Assembly: GCF_008801695.1 (NCBI RefSeq)
Contig: NZ_VZPF01000051.1
Coordinates: 1 to 37,953 of the forward strand
Origin: Pantoea stewartii subsp. stewartii
GTDB taxonomy: Bacteria; Pseudomonadota; Gammaproteobacteria; Enterobacterales; Enterobacteriaceae
DNA length: 37,953 bases
Direction: 5' to 3'
Shown here: piece by piece, positions 18,138-26,875 of the stretch
How the letters are laid out: every line of letters starts with the position of its first letter
Position numbering within the stretch: position 1 is the first letter of the stretch
The notes under the pieces: model-generated
Seen by the model: the letters and a program-made list of their open reading frames with translations, nothing else
The model's database searches: none
What the model was told of the DNA's origin: nothing
Program-made: the position numbers and the translations under genes

Positions 18138-18575
18138 TTTTTTCTGCCGCCGCGTTTTGATGAAAAAAAATTTTTTTTAGCGAAATTTTTAACGCCAATA
18201 GCGTTGTTTTAGCGCGATGCATGGCGCGCATTCAACGTTGATCGTCTGGCTTTTCAGGTTGCTGTTTTTTACAGCAGACTGCCTGCGCCATTTATGGGCA
18301 ACTGCACCTGACGCTCATTTTTCCTGCACCCTCATCGCGCTACGCAGTCGTCCCGCCCGTCAATTGTTCACTTTTACTTATATTTAAACCGTCAAAATTC
18401 CGCATGTTAAGCGCGCAAACTTCGTTCACTCCGACTCTGGCCCGGTAATTGCATGCTCTGTGATCAGGATGTCATGCGCCACAGCAGCAGTCTTAGCCCT
18501 GCTATTCTGGTAGTGCGATTTACCCGTTATGAGCAGCAAAACATTCAGGTTAATTATCTGGAAGGAGCGCGTCAG

Positions 18576-19298
18576 ATGCTAAGTTTACGGTCGGTGAATC
18601 AGTTTTACGGAAAAAATCATATTCTCTGGAATGTGGACCTTGACCTGCCCCCCGGCACCTGTACCGGCATACTGGGACGTCCCGGCATGGGAAAAACCAC
18701 GCTGGTGAACTGCATCATGGGTAAGCTTCCCATCAACAGCGGCACGATTAGCTGGCAGCAGGATGGCTCGCCGCCAGAGGACCTGCTGTCGCAGCCTGCC
18801 GATCAACGTGCACGCCAGGGCATTGGTTACGTGCCACAGGGACGACATATTTTCACGCAGATGAGCGTAGAAGATAACTTACTGATTGCCCTGCTGGCAG
18901 GCGCTGAATCGCGCGAAAATCACCGGCCTATTCCGGAAATGATTTTTGATCTTCTGCCGGCTCTCTATTCACTGCGTCAACAGCGCAGCGGGGATTTGCC
19001 GGTTTACCAGCAGCAGCAACTGGCCCTTGCCCGCGCGCTGGTATTACAGCCACGCCTGCTGATTCTGGATGAGCCCGCCGATGGCATGGCGCCCTGGCTG
19101 GAAGAAGAGATGGGTAACCTGATTCGGCGTCTTAACCGGGATTACGGCCTGACGATTCTGCTGCTGGAGCAGCGGGTTTCCCTGATTCGGCGCGTCGCTG
19201 ACAGCTTTTTGCTGTTGCATCGCGGGCGTAATGTGGCGCAGGGTAACGTCACCCTGCTGGATGACGGTACGCTCGATAAATGGCTGACGATGGCGTGA
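18576..19298 (+). CDS. Orphan UrtE/LivF-like ABC transporter ATPase
   Basis: ABC ATPase of 240 residues, closest in motif layout to UrtE, the second ATPase of urea/branched amino acid (HAAT) importers. Walker A GRPGMGKTT is at 34-42, the Q-loop VPQGR at 86-90, and Walker B LLILDEP at 161-167. The UrtE-like LLLEQ replaces the usual switch histidine region. The ABC signature, normally LSGGQ, reads LPVYQ at 141-145, so the Ser and both Gly that contact ATP across the dimer are lost. No permease or binding protein gene is nearby. AAGGAG precedes the ATG at 18576; the frame is open back to 18453 but that extension is not ABC-like. Its stop abuts bioD. Function unknown; transport activity is doubtful. 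Confidence 0.88.
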   Translation: MLSLRSVNQFYGKNHILWNVDLDLPPGTCTGILGRPGMGKTTLVNCIMGKLPINSGTISWQQDGSPPEDLLSQPADQRARQGIGYVPQGRHIFTQMSVEDNLLIALLAGAESRENHRPIPEMIFDLLPALYSLRQQRSGDLPVYQQQQLALARALVLQPRLLILDEPADGMAPWLEEEMGNLIRRLNRDYGLTILLLEQRVSLIRRVADSFLLLHRGRNVAQGNVTLLDDGTLDKWLTMA

Positions 19299-19970
19299 TT
19301 AATCCGGTAGCGTCAGATAGTGACCACAGTCCGCCTGCTGGCTGTCATCCGCTAACCAGGGAATGACACCCAGACAAGGCGCGGGCAGACGCTCCTTCAG
19401 GGCCGTAAGGTATGCCTGATAGCGCTGGCCGGGCAGCTGAACCGTATTGGCAATCCAGCCAGCCAGTCGCAGTCCACGCGCCCTAATCGCCTCGGCGGTC
19501 AGCATGGCATGATTAATACAGCCCAGTTTTACACCCACCACCAAAATCACCGGTAGCCGTTCAGTCTCAACCCAGTCGGCATAGGTTTGCGTCTCAGACA
19601 GCGGCGTATACCAGCCGCCCGCGCCTTCAATCAGAATCCAGTCAGCCAGCGGCTCCAGCTCGCGAAGCCCTGCCGATAGCGTTGAAAAGGTAATTGGCCT
19701 GCCTTCCTCTGCGCTGACGATATGCGGCGATGTCGGCTCCATAAAGGCCAGCGGATTCACCTGCTCATAGCAGAGCGGCACACTGCTGTAACGTTGCAGC
19801 GCCAGCGCATCGCTGTTACGGATGCCTTCTGCGGTTAACGTACAGCCCGAGGCCACCGGTTTGTAGCCCGCACAGCGGTAGCCTGCTGCGCTCGCCGCCT
19901 GCAGCAGGGCGCTACTGGCAACGGTTTTACCGACTTCAGTATCGGTACCGGTGATAAACCAGCGTGTCAT
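19299..19970 (-). CDS. bioD: ATP-dependent dethiobiotin synthetase BioD
   Basis: Closes the ureido ring of dethiobiotin from 7,8-diaminopelargonate, CO2 and ATP. The P-loop GTDTEVGKT is at 8-16, and the carbamate/nucleotide-contacting YKPVASG and ILIEGAGGWYTPL segments follow. It has 223 residues, against 225 in E. coli BioD1. The ATG overlaps the bioC stop by four bases, so it closes the bioBFCD operon. Its stop codon directly abuts that of the converging ATPase gene. Confidence 0.97.
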   Translation of the reverse strand: MTRWFITGTDTEVGKTVASSALLQAASAAGYRCAGYKPVASGCTLTAEGIRNSDALALQRYSSVPLCYEQVNPLAFMEPTSPHIVSAEEGRPITFSTLSAGLRELEPLADWILIEGAGGWYTPLSETQTYADWVETERLPVILVVGVKLGCINHAMLTAEAIRARGLRLAGWIANTVQLPGQRYQAYLTALKERLPAPCLGVIPWLADDSQQADCGHYLTLPD

Positions 19971-20722
19971 GATTCACTTACTCCATACATCAAATGATAA
20001 CTGAGGCGGAAACCCTGTTCGTCCCGTGGCCAGTGAGCTTCAAGCTGTGCCAGACGGCGACGCGTCAGCACATAATCGGCCCGTCCGGCATGCAGATGCG
20101 TTGCGCCAATGCCCTTCAGAGAGCGCATGGCGCTGAGCGCATCGGGAAAATGCAGGGTGACGGTTTGCGCGTGACAGCGCAGCCGTTGTGCGGCACAGGC
20201 TGCGGCGATCGCCTGCGCCGACAGAAAGCGATTGGCGTGCACATGCGCGTCAAGATGCGACCAGGCCTCGTGAACCTCATGCAGCGATCCCGCGCTCAGC
20301 GTTGAAAACAGCATACAGCCGTCGGGTTTCAGCACCCGCGTAAACTGCCTGAGCGCGGCCGGTAAATCATCGCTCCATTGCACCACCAGATTGCTCCATA
20401 ACAGGTCAATGCTCTGATCGGCTAACGGCAGTGCGTCGATGTCGCCCGCCAGATAATGATGCGCCACCGCGTTTTGCCGGGCCTGATGCAACATCTGCGG
20501 CGACAGATCCAGCGCCATGACCTGTTTCCCCCGGTCGCGCCATAGCCGGCTGTACCAGCCGGTGCCACAGCCCGCATCCAGCACCTGTGGACCGGTTTGA
20601 GCAGGCACCCATGCCAGCAGCGCATCCCCGCTGATCCGTTGCAGTTCGGCATGCCTGTCGTAACACGACGCCGCGCGCCCAAAGGCTCTGGCTACGGCAC
20701 GTTTATCAATGTGCAGCGTCAT
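19967..20722 (-). CDS. bioC: Malonyl-ACP O-methyltransferase BioC
   Basis: SAM-dependent methyltransferase that caps malonyl-ACP as a methyl ester, so that fatty acid synthesis can build the pimelate chain. The SAM-binding motif VLDAGCGTG begins at about 47, followed by ALDLSPQML and [11 protein letters not shown], a class I methyltransferase pattern. [15 protein letters not shown] near the C-terminus is a BioC hallmark. Start at 20722 gives 251 residues, equal to E. coli, with TGGAGG before the ATG; a longer frame adds eight residues. It overlaps bioF by 17 bases and bioD by four. Confidence 0.96.
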   Translation of the reverse strand: MTLHIDKRAVARAFGRAASCYDRHAELQRISGDALLAWVPAQTGPQVLDAGCGTGWYSRLWRDRGKQVMALDLSPQMLHQARQNAVAHHYLAGDIDALPLADQSIDLLWSNLVVQWSDDLPAALRQFTRVLKPDGCMLFSTLSAGSLHEVHEAWSHLDAHVHANRFLSAQAIAAACAAQRLRCHAQTVTLHFPDALSAMRSLKGIGATHLHAGRADYVLTRRRLAQLEAHWPRDEQGFRLSYHLMYGVSES

Positions 20723-21857
20723 GAAGTGCCTCCAGCAGGACATCAATATCGTCTGGCTGATGTGCGGCGGTCAGCGTGATGCGCAAACGTGCCGTGCCCG
20801 GCGGTACGGTAGGCGGACGAATCGCGCTGACCCAGCAACCGGCTTCGGCTAAACGGGCCGACAAGGCCATCGCCTGGGCGTTATCGCCAACAAGTAACGG
20901 TTGGATGGCGCTGGATGACGGCATAAGCGACCAGGGCAAGGAGGAGGCGCCCCGGCGGAAATGGGCAATGTTGCGGCTCAGGCGCTGGCGCAGCCCATCG
21001 CCTGCCTGCACCTGTTTCAGGGCGGCCAGTAACGCGCTGGCCTGTGCTGGCGGCATGGCGGTTGAGTAGATGAGGTGGCGCGAAAACTGCACAAAATAGT
21101 CGGCCGTCGCGTCATCACATAGCAATGCCGCGCCGCTGACGCCAAAGGCTTTACCGAAGGTGACCACCAGCAGTTCGGGCTTAATGCCCTGTTGCCAACA
21201 GCTGCCGCGCCCCTGCTCACCTGTGACGCCAATGCCGTGCGCATCGTCAACCAGTAACCAGGCCCCGGCCTCACGCGACTGCGCCGCCAGCGTCTGTAAC
21301 GGCGCGCTGTCACCATCCATGCTGAAGATCCCTTCCGTGACCACCAGTGTTTGCCCTTCACAGGGCGCACTCAGTCGCACAGCCAGACTGTCCGGATCGT
21401 TATGGGCGAAACGACGCAGTTGCGCAGGGCTGTGACTTGCAGCATCCAGCAACGAGGCATGGCTCAGCTTGTCAGCAAGAATGCGATCGTTTTTCCCGGC
21501 GAGCAGGTGAATGACCGCCTGGTTGGCGGCAAAGCCGGAAATAAACAGTAATGCCCGGGGATAACCCAGCCACCCAGCCAGTTGCGCTTCCAGGGTGGCA
21601 TGAAAAGCCTGGAAACCGGTGACATGGCTGGATGCGCCTGCCCCCGCCCCGGCCAGTGCCGCGCCCTGTTGCCATCCGGCAATCACCGCCGGGTGCTGGC
21701 TTAACCCAAGATAATCATTACTGGAAAAGTGACGATAATCCCGGCCTGCATAGCGGATCAGGCGCGTCTGACTGGCGTCAACTACGCGCCGTTCGCGCCA
21801 GCCCTCTTCAGCACGGCGCTGCGCGAGCGCCTGCTGTATGCGTTGCGGCCAGCCCAT
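20706..21857 (-). CDS. bioF: 8-amino-7-oxononanoate synthase BioF
   Basis: PLP enzyme condensing pimeloyl-ACP (or -CoA) with L-alanine, the first step of the biotin ring assembly. The PLP lysine is K236 in [13 protein letters not shown]; the aspartate pairing with the cofactor is in [11 protein letters not shown], and SSNDYLGLS is the N-terminal alpha-oxoamine synthase motif. It has 383 residues, against 384 in E. coli. The ATG shares one base with the bioB stop (TAATG), so it is translationally coupled. Confidence 0.97.
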   Translation of the reverse strand: MGWPQRIQQALAQRRAEEGWRERRVVDASQTRLIRYAGRDYRHFSSNDYLGLSQHPAVIAGWQQGAALAGAGAGASSHVTGFQAFHATLEAQLAGWLGYPRALLFISGFAANQAVIHLLAGKNDRILADKLSHASLLDAASHSPAQLRRFAHNDPDSLAVRLSAPCEGQTLVVTEGIFSMDGDSAPLQTLAAQSREAGAWLLVDDAHGIGVTGEQGRGSCWQQGIKPELLVVTFGKAFGVSGAALLCDDATADYFVQFSRHLIYSTAMPPAQASALLAALKQVQAGDGLRQRLSRNIAHFRRGASSLPWSLMPSSSAIQPLLVGDNAQAMALSARLAEAGCWVSAIRPPTVPPGTARLRITLTAAHQPDDIDVLLEALHDAAH

Positions 21858-22888
21858 TACAGCGCCGCGTTATAGAATTTTTCTGTGTCGGCATTGAGCA
21901 GCTGCTCACTGAGCTGCTGCTGTTGCGCATTATCGCCATGGGCGGTCTGGGTATGTTCCGGATTCAGTCCGAGCTTGCGGAACAGCAGCATATCTTTGTC
22001 TTCTTCCGGGTTTGGCGTGGTCAGCAGTTTGCAGCCGTAAAAAATCGAGTTAGCCCCGGCCATAAAACACATCGCCTGGGTTTGTTCATTCATCTGTTCG
22101 CGGCCCGCCGACAGACGCACGTGCGAGGCAGGCATCATGATGCGGGCGACGGCGATCGTGCGGATAAAATCGAAAGGTTCGACATCGTCATTGTCTGCCA
22201 GCGGGGTGCCTTTCACCTTGACCAGCATGTTGATCGGCACGCTTTCCGGCGGCGTCGGTAAGTTGGCCAGCTGCACCAGCAACCCGGCGCGATCATTAAC
22301 CGTTTCGCCCAGGCCAACAATCCCGCCCGAGCAGACCTTGATACCAGCCTCGCGCACCTTGCCCAGCGTATCCAGTCGTTCCTGATAGCTGCGCGTGGTA
22401 ATGATGTTGCCGTAAAACTCGGGCGAGGTATCCAGATTGTGGTTATAAAAGTCCAGCCCGGCGCGACCTAAACGCTGGGCCTGGCTGTCGCTCAGCGTTC
22501 CCAGCGTCATGCAGGTTTCCATGCCCATTGCTTTCACGCCTTCAACCATTTTTTCCAGATAAGGCATATCGCGATCGCTGGGGTTTTTCCACGCCGCGCC
22601 CATGCAGAAGCGGCTGGATCCGGCCGCTTTCGCTTTTTGCGCCGAACGCAGGACCTCATCCACCTCCATCAGGCGCTCTGATTCTAGCCCGGTCTTGTAG
22701 CGGGCACTTTGCGGACAGTATTTGCAGTCTTCCGGGCAGGCACCCGTTTTAATCGACAGCAGCGTGCTGACCTGAACCTGACGCGGATCGAAGTGCTGGC
22801 GATGTACCTGCTGTGCTTCAAACATCAGTTCAAGAAACGGGCGTTCAAACAGGGCCTGTGCCTGGGCTAGCGTCCAACGTTGTGACAT
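21857..22888 (-). CDS. bioB: Biotin synthase BioB
   Basis: Radical SAM enzyme that inserts sulfur into dethiobiotin to make biotin. The SAM cluster cysteines are C51, C55 and C58 ([12 protein letters not shown]), and the regions around the second cluster ([27 protein letters not shown]) are intact. Start at 22888 gives 343 residues; TTGGAG precedes it, and the longer frame's extra eight residues are not conserved. It is the first gene of bioBFCD, with a promoter in the BirA operator about 45 bases upstream. Confidence 0.97.
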   Translation of the reverse strand: MSQRWTLAQAQALFERPFLELMFEAQQVHRQHFDPRQVQVSTLLSIKTGACPEDCKYCPQSARYKTGLESERLMEVDEVLRSAQKAKAAGSSRFCMGAAWKNPSDRDMPYLEKMVEGVKAMGMETCMTLGTLSDSQAQRLGRAGLDFYNHNLDTSPEFYGNIITTRSYQERLDTLGKVREAGIKVCSGGIVGLGETVNDRAGLLVQLANLPTPPESVPINMLVKVKGTPLADNDDVEPFDFIRTIAVARIMMPASHVRLSAGREQMNEQTQAMCFMAGANSIFYGCKLLTTPNPEEDKDMLLFRKLGLNPEHTQTAHGDNAQQQQLSEQLLNADTEKFYNAAL

Positions 22889-22935
22889 TACGTACTCCAA
22901 AAAAGGTGTCATCCCGACAGTTAACGTGGTTATAC

Positions 22936-22968
22936 TTGTAAACTAAATCTTTTTATTTTGGTTTACAA
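22936..22968. promoter_or_regulatory. BirA operator with face-to-face bio promoters
   Basis: TTGTAAAC and GTTTACAA form a perfect inverted repeat across a 33-base site, matching the E. coli bio operator. Biotinyl-AMP-bound BirA should bind here and switch off both directions. Overlapping promoters can be read in it. For bioA: TTGTAA, 17 bases, TGGTTT (start near 22971). For bioB on the minus strand: TTGTAA, 17 bases, TAGTTT (start near 22933). Confidence 0.93.
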
Positions 22969-22973
22969 CTACG

Positions 22974-24266
22974 ATGTTTACGCTTCAGGACGCCGAATTC
23001 GATCGCCAGCATATCTGGCATCCTTACACCTCCATGCAGCAACCGTTGCCCTGTTACCCGGTCGTCGCGGCACAGGGTTACACGCTGCAACTGGCGGATG
23101 GGCGCACACTGGTAGACGGGATGTCCTCCTGGTGGGCGGCGATTCATGGTTACAACCATCCACGCCTGAACCAGGCCCTGCAGCAGCAGATGGCTCAGAT
23201 GTCCCACGTGATGTTCGGCGGGATTACGCATCCCGCCGCGGTGGCGCTGTGTCGTCAGTTAGTGGCGATGACACCTGACGCGCTGGCGTGCGTATTCCTT
23301 GCAGACTCCGGCTCCGTTGCCGTCGAAGTGGCAATGAAGATGGCGTTGCAATACTGGCTGGGTCGGGGAGAAACGCGTCAGCAGTTTTTAACCCTCAAGC
23401 GTGGCTATCACGGTGATACATTTGCGGCGATGTCGGTGTGCGATCCGGATAATTCCATGCACAGCCTGTGGCGCGGCTATCTGCCCGAGCACCATTTTGC
23501 CGAGGCGCCGCAATGTGGTTTTGACGCGGCCTGGAATGAAGAAGATTTTCAGGATTTCGCCCGGCTGATCGAACAGCATCAGCATCAGTTGGCCGCGGTG
23601 ATTCTGGAGCCCATCGTACAGGGCGCGGGCGGCATGCGTTTTTACCATCCGCGCTACCTGCAGAAGGTGCGCGAGTGGTGTGATCGTTACGGCATCCTGC
23701 TGATCGCTGATGAAATCGCCACGGGCTTTGGCCGCACCGGCACGCTGTTTGCCTGCGAACATGCGGCGATCACACCGGACATCCTGTGCGTCGGCAAAGC
23801 CCTGACCGGCGGCACGATGAGCCTGGCCGCCACGCTGACCACACGTGATGTCGCCGATACCATCAGCCGCAGTCCGGCGGGCTGCTTTATGCATGGCCCA
23901 ACCTTTATGGGCAATCCGCTGGCGTGCGCCGTGGCGGCGGAGAGCCTGAAAATGGTACAGGAAGGCCACTGGCGCGGGCAGGTCAGCGCTATCGAGCGTC
24001 AGCTTCAGGCGGGACTGACGCCACTGCGCCAGTCGCCAGCGGTAGCCGATGTTCGTGTGCTGGGCGCGATTGGCGTGGTAGAAACTCACCGTCCAGTGAA
24101 TATGGCCGCCCTGCAGCAGTTTTTCGTCAGTCAGGGCGTCTGGATTCGGCCCTTTGGTCGTCTGATCTACCTGATGCCGCCCTATATCATCGCGCCTGAA
24201 GCACTGGATACGCTGATCCAGGCCATGGCCGCAGCCCTGGCGAACCCCGGCCATTTTCTGCGTTGA
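22974..24266 (+). CDS. bioA: Adenosylmethionine-8-amino-7-oxononanoate aminotransferase BioA
   Basis: Class III PLP aminotransferase using SAM as amino donor to make 7,8-diaminopelargonate. HIWHPYTSM at 13-21, SSWWAAIHGYNHP at 51-63 and the PLP lysine K275 (VGKALTGG) are the family marks; DEIATGFGRTG supplies the cofactor-binding aspartate. It has 430 residues, against 429 in E. coli. The ATG is only five bases past the BirA operator and no Shine-Dalgarno is visible, so the mRNA is probably nearly leaderless. A later start would remove conserved residues. It is divergent from bioBFCD. Confidence 0.97.
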   Translation: MFTLQDAEFDRQHIWHPYTSMQQPLPCYPVVAAQGYTLQLADGRTLVDGMSSWWAAIHGYNHPRLNQALQQQMAQMSHVMFGGITHPAAVALCRQLVAMTPDALACVFLADSGSVAVEVAMKMALQYWLGRGETRQQFLTLKRGYHGDTFAAMSVCDPDNSMHSLWRGYLPEHHFAEAPQCGFDAAWNEEDFQDFARLIEQHQHQLAAVILEPIVQGAGGMRFYHPRYLQKVREWCDRYGILLIADEIATGFGRTGTLFACEHAAITPDILCVGKALTGGTMSLAATLTTRDVADTISRSPAGCFMHGPTFMGNPLACAVAAESLKMVQEGHWRGQVSAIERQLQAGLTPLRQSPAVADVRVLGAIGVVETHRPVNMAALQQFFVSQGVWIRPFGRLIYLMPPYIIAPEALDTLIQAMAAALANPGHFLR

Positions 24267-24339
24267 GCCCTGAAGGCTGGACGTCCAGGCGGTTTTGGTT
24301 AAGATGAAGACGCAGTCACCATAAACCCAAGGAGATGTG

Positions 24340-24816
24340 ATGCGAGTTTATAGTCAGGATTTACACGACGGCGACAAAATGCCGGAAAAGCATGTTTTCA
24401 ACGGGATGGGCTATCAGGGCGAAAATGTGTCACCGCATCTTGCCTGGGAAGACGCGCCGGAAGGCACAAAAAGTTTTGTCGTGACCTGTTTCGATCCTGA
24501 TGCCCCGACCGGCTCAGGCTGGTGGCACTGGGTGGTCGCCAATCTTCCGGCCGATACCACATCGCTGCCGCAGGGTGCGGGTTCCGGTAAAGCCGCCTTA
24601 CCTGCAGGTGCCGTGCAAACCCGCACAGATTTCGCCCAGGCCGGGTACGGCGGGGCCGCGCCACCGGCGGGTGAAACGCACCGCTACATTTTTAGCGTCC
24701 ATGCGCTGGATGTGGAGAGCATTGAGGTCGATGCAGGCGCCAGCGGCGCGATGGTGGGCTTCAACGTGCATTTTCACGTATTAGCCAGCGCGTCATTGAC
24801 CGTTCATTACGTCTGA
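24340..24816 (+). CDS. ybhB: YbhB, phosphatidylethanolamine-binding (PEBP/RKIP) family protein
   Basis: Cytoplasmic protein of the PEBP/Raf-kinase-inhibitor-like family, 158 residues as in E. coli YbhB. The ligand pocket motifs are FDPDAPTGSGWWHWVVANLP and PPAGETHRYIFSVHALD. Function in bacteria is unknown. A GTG at 24337 is also in frame, but the ATG at 24340 matches the E. coli N-terminus (M, R/K, then DLxDGDK), with AAGGAG just upstream. It follows bioA by 73 bases, so it may have its own promoter or be read through from bioA. Confidence 0.93.
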   Translation: MRVYSQDLHDGDKMPEKHVFNGMGYQGENVSPHLAWEDAPEGTKSFVVTCFDPDAPTGSGWWHWVVANLPADTTSLPQGAGSGKAALPAGAVQTRTDFAQAGYGGAAPPAGETHRYIFSVHALDVESIEVDAGASGAMVGFNVHFHVLASASLTVHYV

Positions 24817-24831
24817 TTGCGCGTGCTCTTC

Positions 24832-24855
24832 TGCCGCTCCCGCCCGGGAGCGGCA
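24832..24855. terminator. Hairpin between convergent ybhB and pgl
   Basis: Perfect 10-bp stem TGCCGCTCCC / GGGAGCGGCA with a GCCC loop in the 49-base gap between converging genes. There is no T-tract on either side, so it may work as a weak or factor-assisted terminator or as a 3'-end stabiliser. Confidence 0.55.
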
Positions 24856-24865
24856 ACGCTGAACG

Positions 24866-25864
24866 TTAAGCCAGCTGATGTACCACAACCCACATTGGGC
24901 CCTGTCCAACGGCATAACGGCCGACAGGTTCAAGTTGCCCTTGCGGTTGAGTAATGCGGTATACCTCAATGTGATGCGACTTCTGTCCTGCCGCCACCAG
25001 ATACTGGCCCGTGTGGTCGATATTGAAGCCCCGCGGCTGCGTTTCGGTCGGCTGGAACCCCTCCACCGTCAGTAGCGCGCCATCTTCACTCACGCTGAAC
25101 ACCGTAATGGTGCTGCTGGTGCGATCGCAGGCGTACAGGAAACGTCCGTCCGGCGTCAGGTGAATATCGGCGGCCCAGCGCGTACCGGTAAAATCAGGCG
25201 GCATCATATCGAGCGTTTGCACCGATTCCATTTTGCCGTGTGCATTCTTCAGTGACCAGACTTCGACCGTGCTGTTAAGTTCATTAACGCTGTAGGCGTA
25301 CTGGCCGTTGGCATGAAACGCCATATGACGCGGGCCCGCGCCCTCTGCCGTAGTGACCTGTTGTTGGGAATGCGGCGTTAACTGACCGTCCGCCCCGAGG
25401 TTAAACAGGCAGATGCGATCCTGTTTGAGCGCGGGCACATATAACGTGCTGTCGGCATTATCGATGTTCGCAGAGTGGCAACCTGCCAGACCGTCGATCA
25501 CCTGGCTCGGAGCCTGGGGCACACCGTCAGCGCCGATGGGGCTGATGCTGACGCAGGCATCATTGTAGGAGCCACAAAACAGGAAACGGCCAGCGTGATC
25601 GGTGGAGATGTGGGTGGGGCTGCCCGGCAACGGCGCCTGCCCCGCTTCCGTTAAGGTGCCATCCTGCGCAATACGAAATGCCAGCACGCGGAAATCCGGA
25701 CGCACGCCCACATACAAGAAATCTTTTTTCGGACTGACCACCATAGGCTGAACCTGACCGGCGATATCCGTTACCTGCAGTAGCGTCAAGGTGCCCTCAT
25801 CGTTCAACTGCCAGACATGGATTTGTTGACTCTCGGGACTGGCGGTGTAGACAACCTGCTTCAT
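24866..25864 (-). CDS. pgl: 6-phosphogluconolactonase Pgl
   Basis: Hydrolyses 6-phosphogluconolactone in the oxidative pentose phosphate pathway. This is the seven-bladed beta-propeller (YbhE/cycloisomerase 2-type) lactonase, not the DevB type. Repeated blade motifs are visible: [73 protein letters not shown] and [20 protein letters not shown]. It has 332 residues, against 331 in E. coli. It is divergent from ybhA, with about 155 bases for both promoters. Confidence 0.96.
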   Translation of the reverse strand: MKQVVYTASPESQQIHVWQLNDEGTLTLLQVTDIAGQVQPMVVSPKKDFLYVGVRPDFRVLAFRIAQDGTLTEAGQAPLPGSPTHISTDHAGRFLFCGSYNDACVSISPIGADGVPQAPSQVIDGLAGCHSANIDNADSTLYVPALKQDRICLFNLGADGQLTPHSQQQVTTAEGAGPRHMAFHANGQYAYSVNELNSTVEVWSLKNAHGKMESVQTLDMMPPDFTGTRWAADIHLTPDGRFLYACDRTSSTITVFSVSEDGALLTVEGFQPTETQPRGFNIDHTGQYLVAAGQKSHHIEVYRITQPQGQLEPVGRYAVGQGPMWVVVHQLA

Positions 25865-26019
25865 GTATTCTCCTTTTTCGCTGACTCATGTTGTTCTGCA
25901 GGTCACTGTAGCGCGTTTTTTTCTGTCTCGCTGGAATGATTTGTGCCCTGATTTTTGTTTCCGGGCCACAGTCAGGTGTAGACTTGCTGTTTCGCTAACC
26001 TATCCAGATGAGAGGATTA

Positions 26020-26838
26020 ATGAGCTATCGTGTAATCGCCCTCGACCTTGACGGCACGCTGTTGACCCCGACGAAAACCATTCTGCCCCAATCCACAGAA
26101 GCGATTACCCAGGCGCGCAAAGCGGGCATCAAGGTGATTATCGTGACCGGACGCCATCACTGTGCCATTCATCCTTTCTACCAGACGCTCAATCTGGATA
26201 CGCCCGCAATCTGCTGTAACGGGACCTACCTGTACGATTATCCGGCGAAAAAAGTCCTGGCTGCCGATCCGCTCGATACCGACGTTGCGGTACGTGTGAT
26301 CGAGATGCTGGATGAACATCATATTCACGGTCTGCTGTATGTGGACGATGCGATGCTCTATCAAACGCCGACCGGCCATGTGATTCGTACGCTGAAATGG
26401 AGTGAGTCATTACCTCCATATCAGCGTCCGGTGTTCAGACAGGTGGACAGCCTGGCGCAGGCCGCCAGAGAGGCGCAGTCGATCTGGAAGTTTGCCCTGT
26501 CTCACGACAACACAGCAGCGTTGCAGCAGTTTGCGCAGCGTACGCAAGACGAGCTGGGTCTGGCCTGCGAATGGTCCTGGCACGATCAGGTCGACGTTGC
26601 CCGCGGCGGCAACAGCAAAGGCAAGCGCCTGGCGCAGTGGGTCGAATCTGTCGGGCTGACAATGCAGGACGTCATTGCCTTCGGCGACAACTACAACGGT
26701 CTGAGCATGCTGGAAACGGTGGGGCTGGGCGTGGCCATGGGCAATGCGGATGACGCCATTAAAGCCCGGGCGAAGAGGGTCATCGGTACGAATCTGGAAA
26801 CCGGCATTGCCGAGACGCTTTATCAGCTCGTTCTGTAA
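26020..26838 (+). CDS. ybhA: HAD-superfamily pyridoxal phosphate phosphatase YbhA
   Basis: Cof-type HAD phosphatase, 272 residues as in E. coli YbhA, which hydrolyses pyridoxal phosphate and other small phosphates. Motif I is LDLDGTLL with nucleophile D9 and D11, motif II is VTGRH, the motif III lysine is in GGNSKGKRL, and motif IV is FGDNYNGLSML. The ATG at 26020 is chosen because AGAGGA lies just upstream and it matches the E. coli N-terminus; an in-frame ATG at 26008 overlaps that ribosome site. Confidence 0.94.
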   Translation: MSYRVIALDLDGTLLTPTKTILPQSTEAITQARKAGIKVIIVTGRHHCAIHPFYQTLNLDTPAICCNGTYLYDYPAKKVLAADPLDTDVAVRVIEMLDEHHIHGLLYVDDAMLYQTPTGHVIRTLKWSESLPPYQRPVFRQVDSLAQAAREAQSIWKFALSHDNTAALQQFAQRTQDELGLACEWSWHDQVDVARGGNSKGKRLAQWVESVGLTMQDVIAFGDNYNGLSMLETVGLGVAMGNADDAIKARAKRVIGTNLETGIAETLYQLVL

Positions 26839-26845
26839 GTTTCAC

Positions 26846-26875
26846 TGACCCGGTGAGTACGGTTTCAGCGGGTCA
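26846..26875. terminator. Possible hairpin between convergent ybhA and modC
   Basis: TGACCCG and CGGGTCA form a 7-bp stem with a 16-base loop that reaches into the modC stop codon. The long loop and lack of a T-tract make terminator function uncertain. Confidence 0.3.

Larger units (their letters stand above)
17695..18575. other. 880-base gap: uvrB promoter, DnaA-box cluster, AT tract
   Basis: This is the longest stretch without a gene. It holds the uvrB promoter with a LexA-like box near 17780, a DnaA-box-like TTATCCCCA at 17872-17880, the DnaA-box cluster at 18080-18137, and an A8T8 tract at 18163-18178 that is likely bent. The last 200 bases should include a promoter for the downstream ATPase gene, but none is clear. 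Short open frames here (for example 17593-17898 on +, overlapping uvrB) show no recognisable protein and no ribosome site. Confidence 0.6.

Noticed and set aside
18453..18575. N-terminal extension of the orphan ATPase
   Set aside because: The extra 41 residues are not part of an ABC domain, while AAGGAG at the right distance and the start of homology both support 18576.
23388..24254. 288-codon minus-strand frame across bioA
   Set aside because: Antisense to bioA, which has all PLP motifs; the antisense product is low-complexity His/Gln/Arg-rich and unlike a real protein.
24277..24288. 12-bp palindrome CTGGACGTCCAG between bioA and ybhB as a terminator
   Set aside because: It has no loop-sized centre and only a short mixed T stretch downstream, so no function can be supported.
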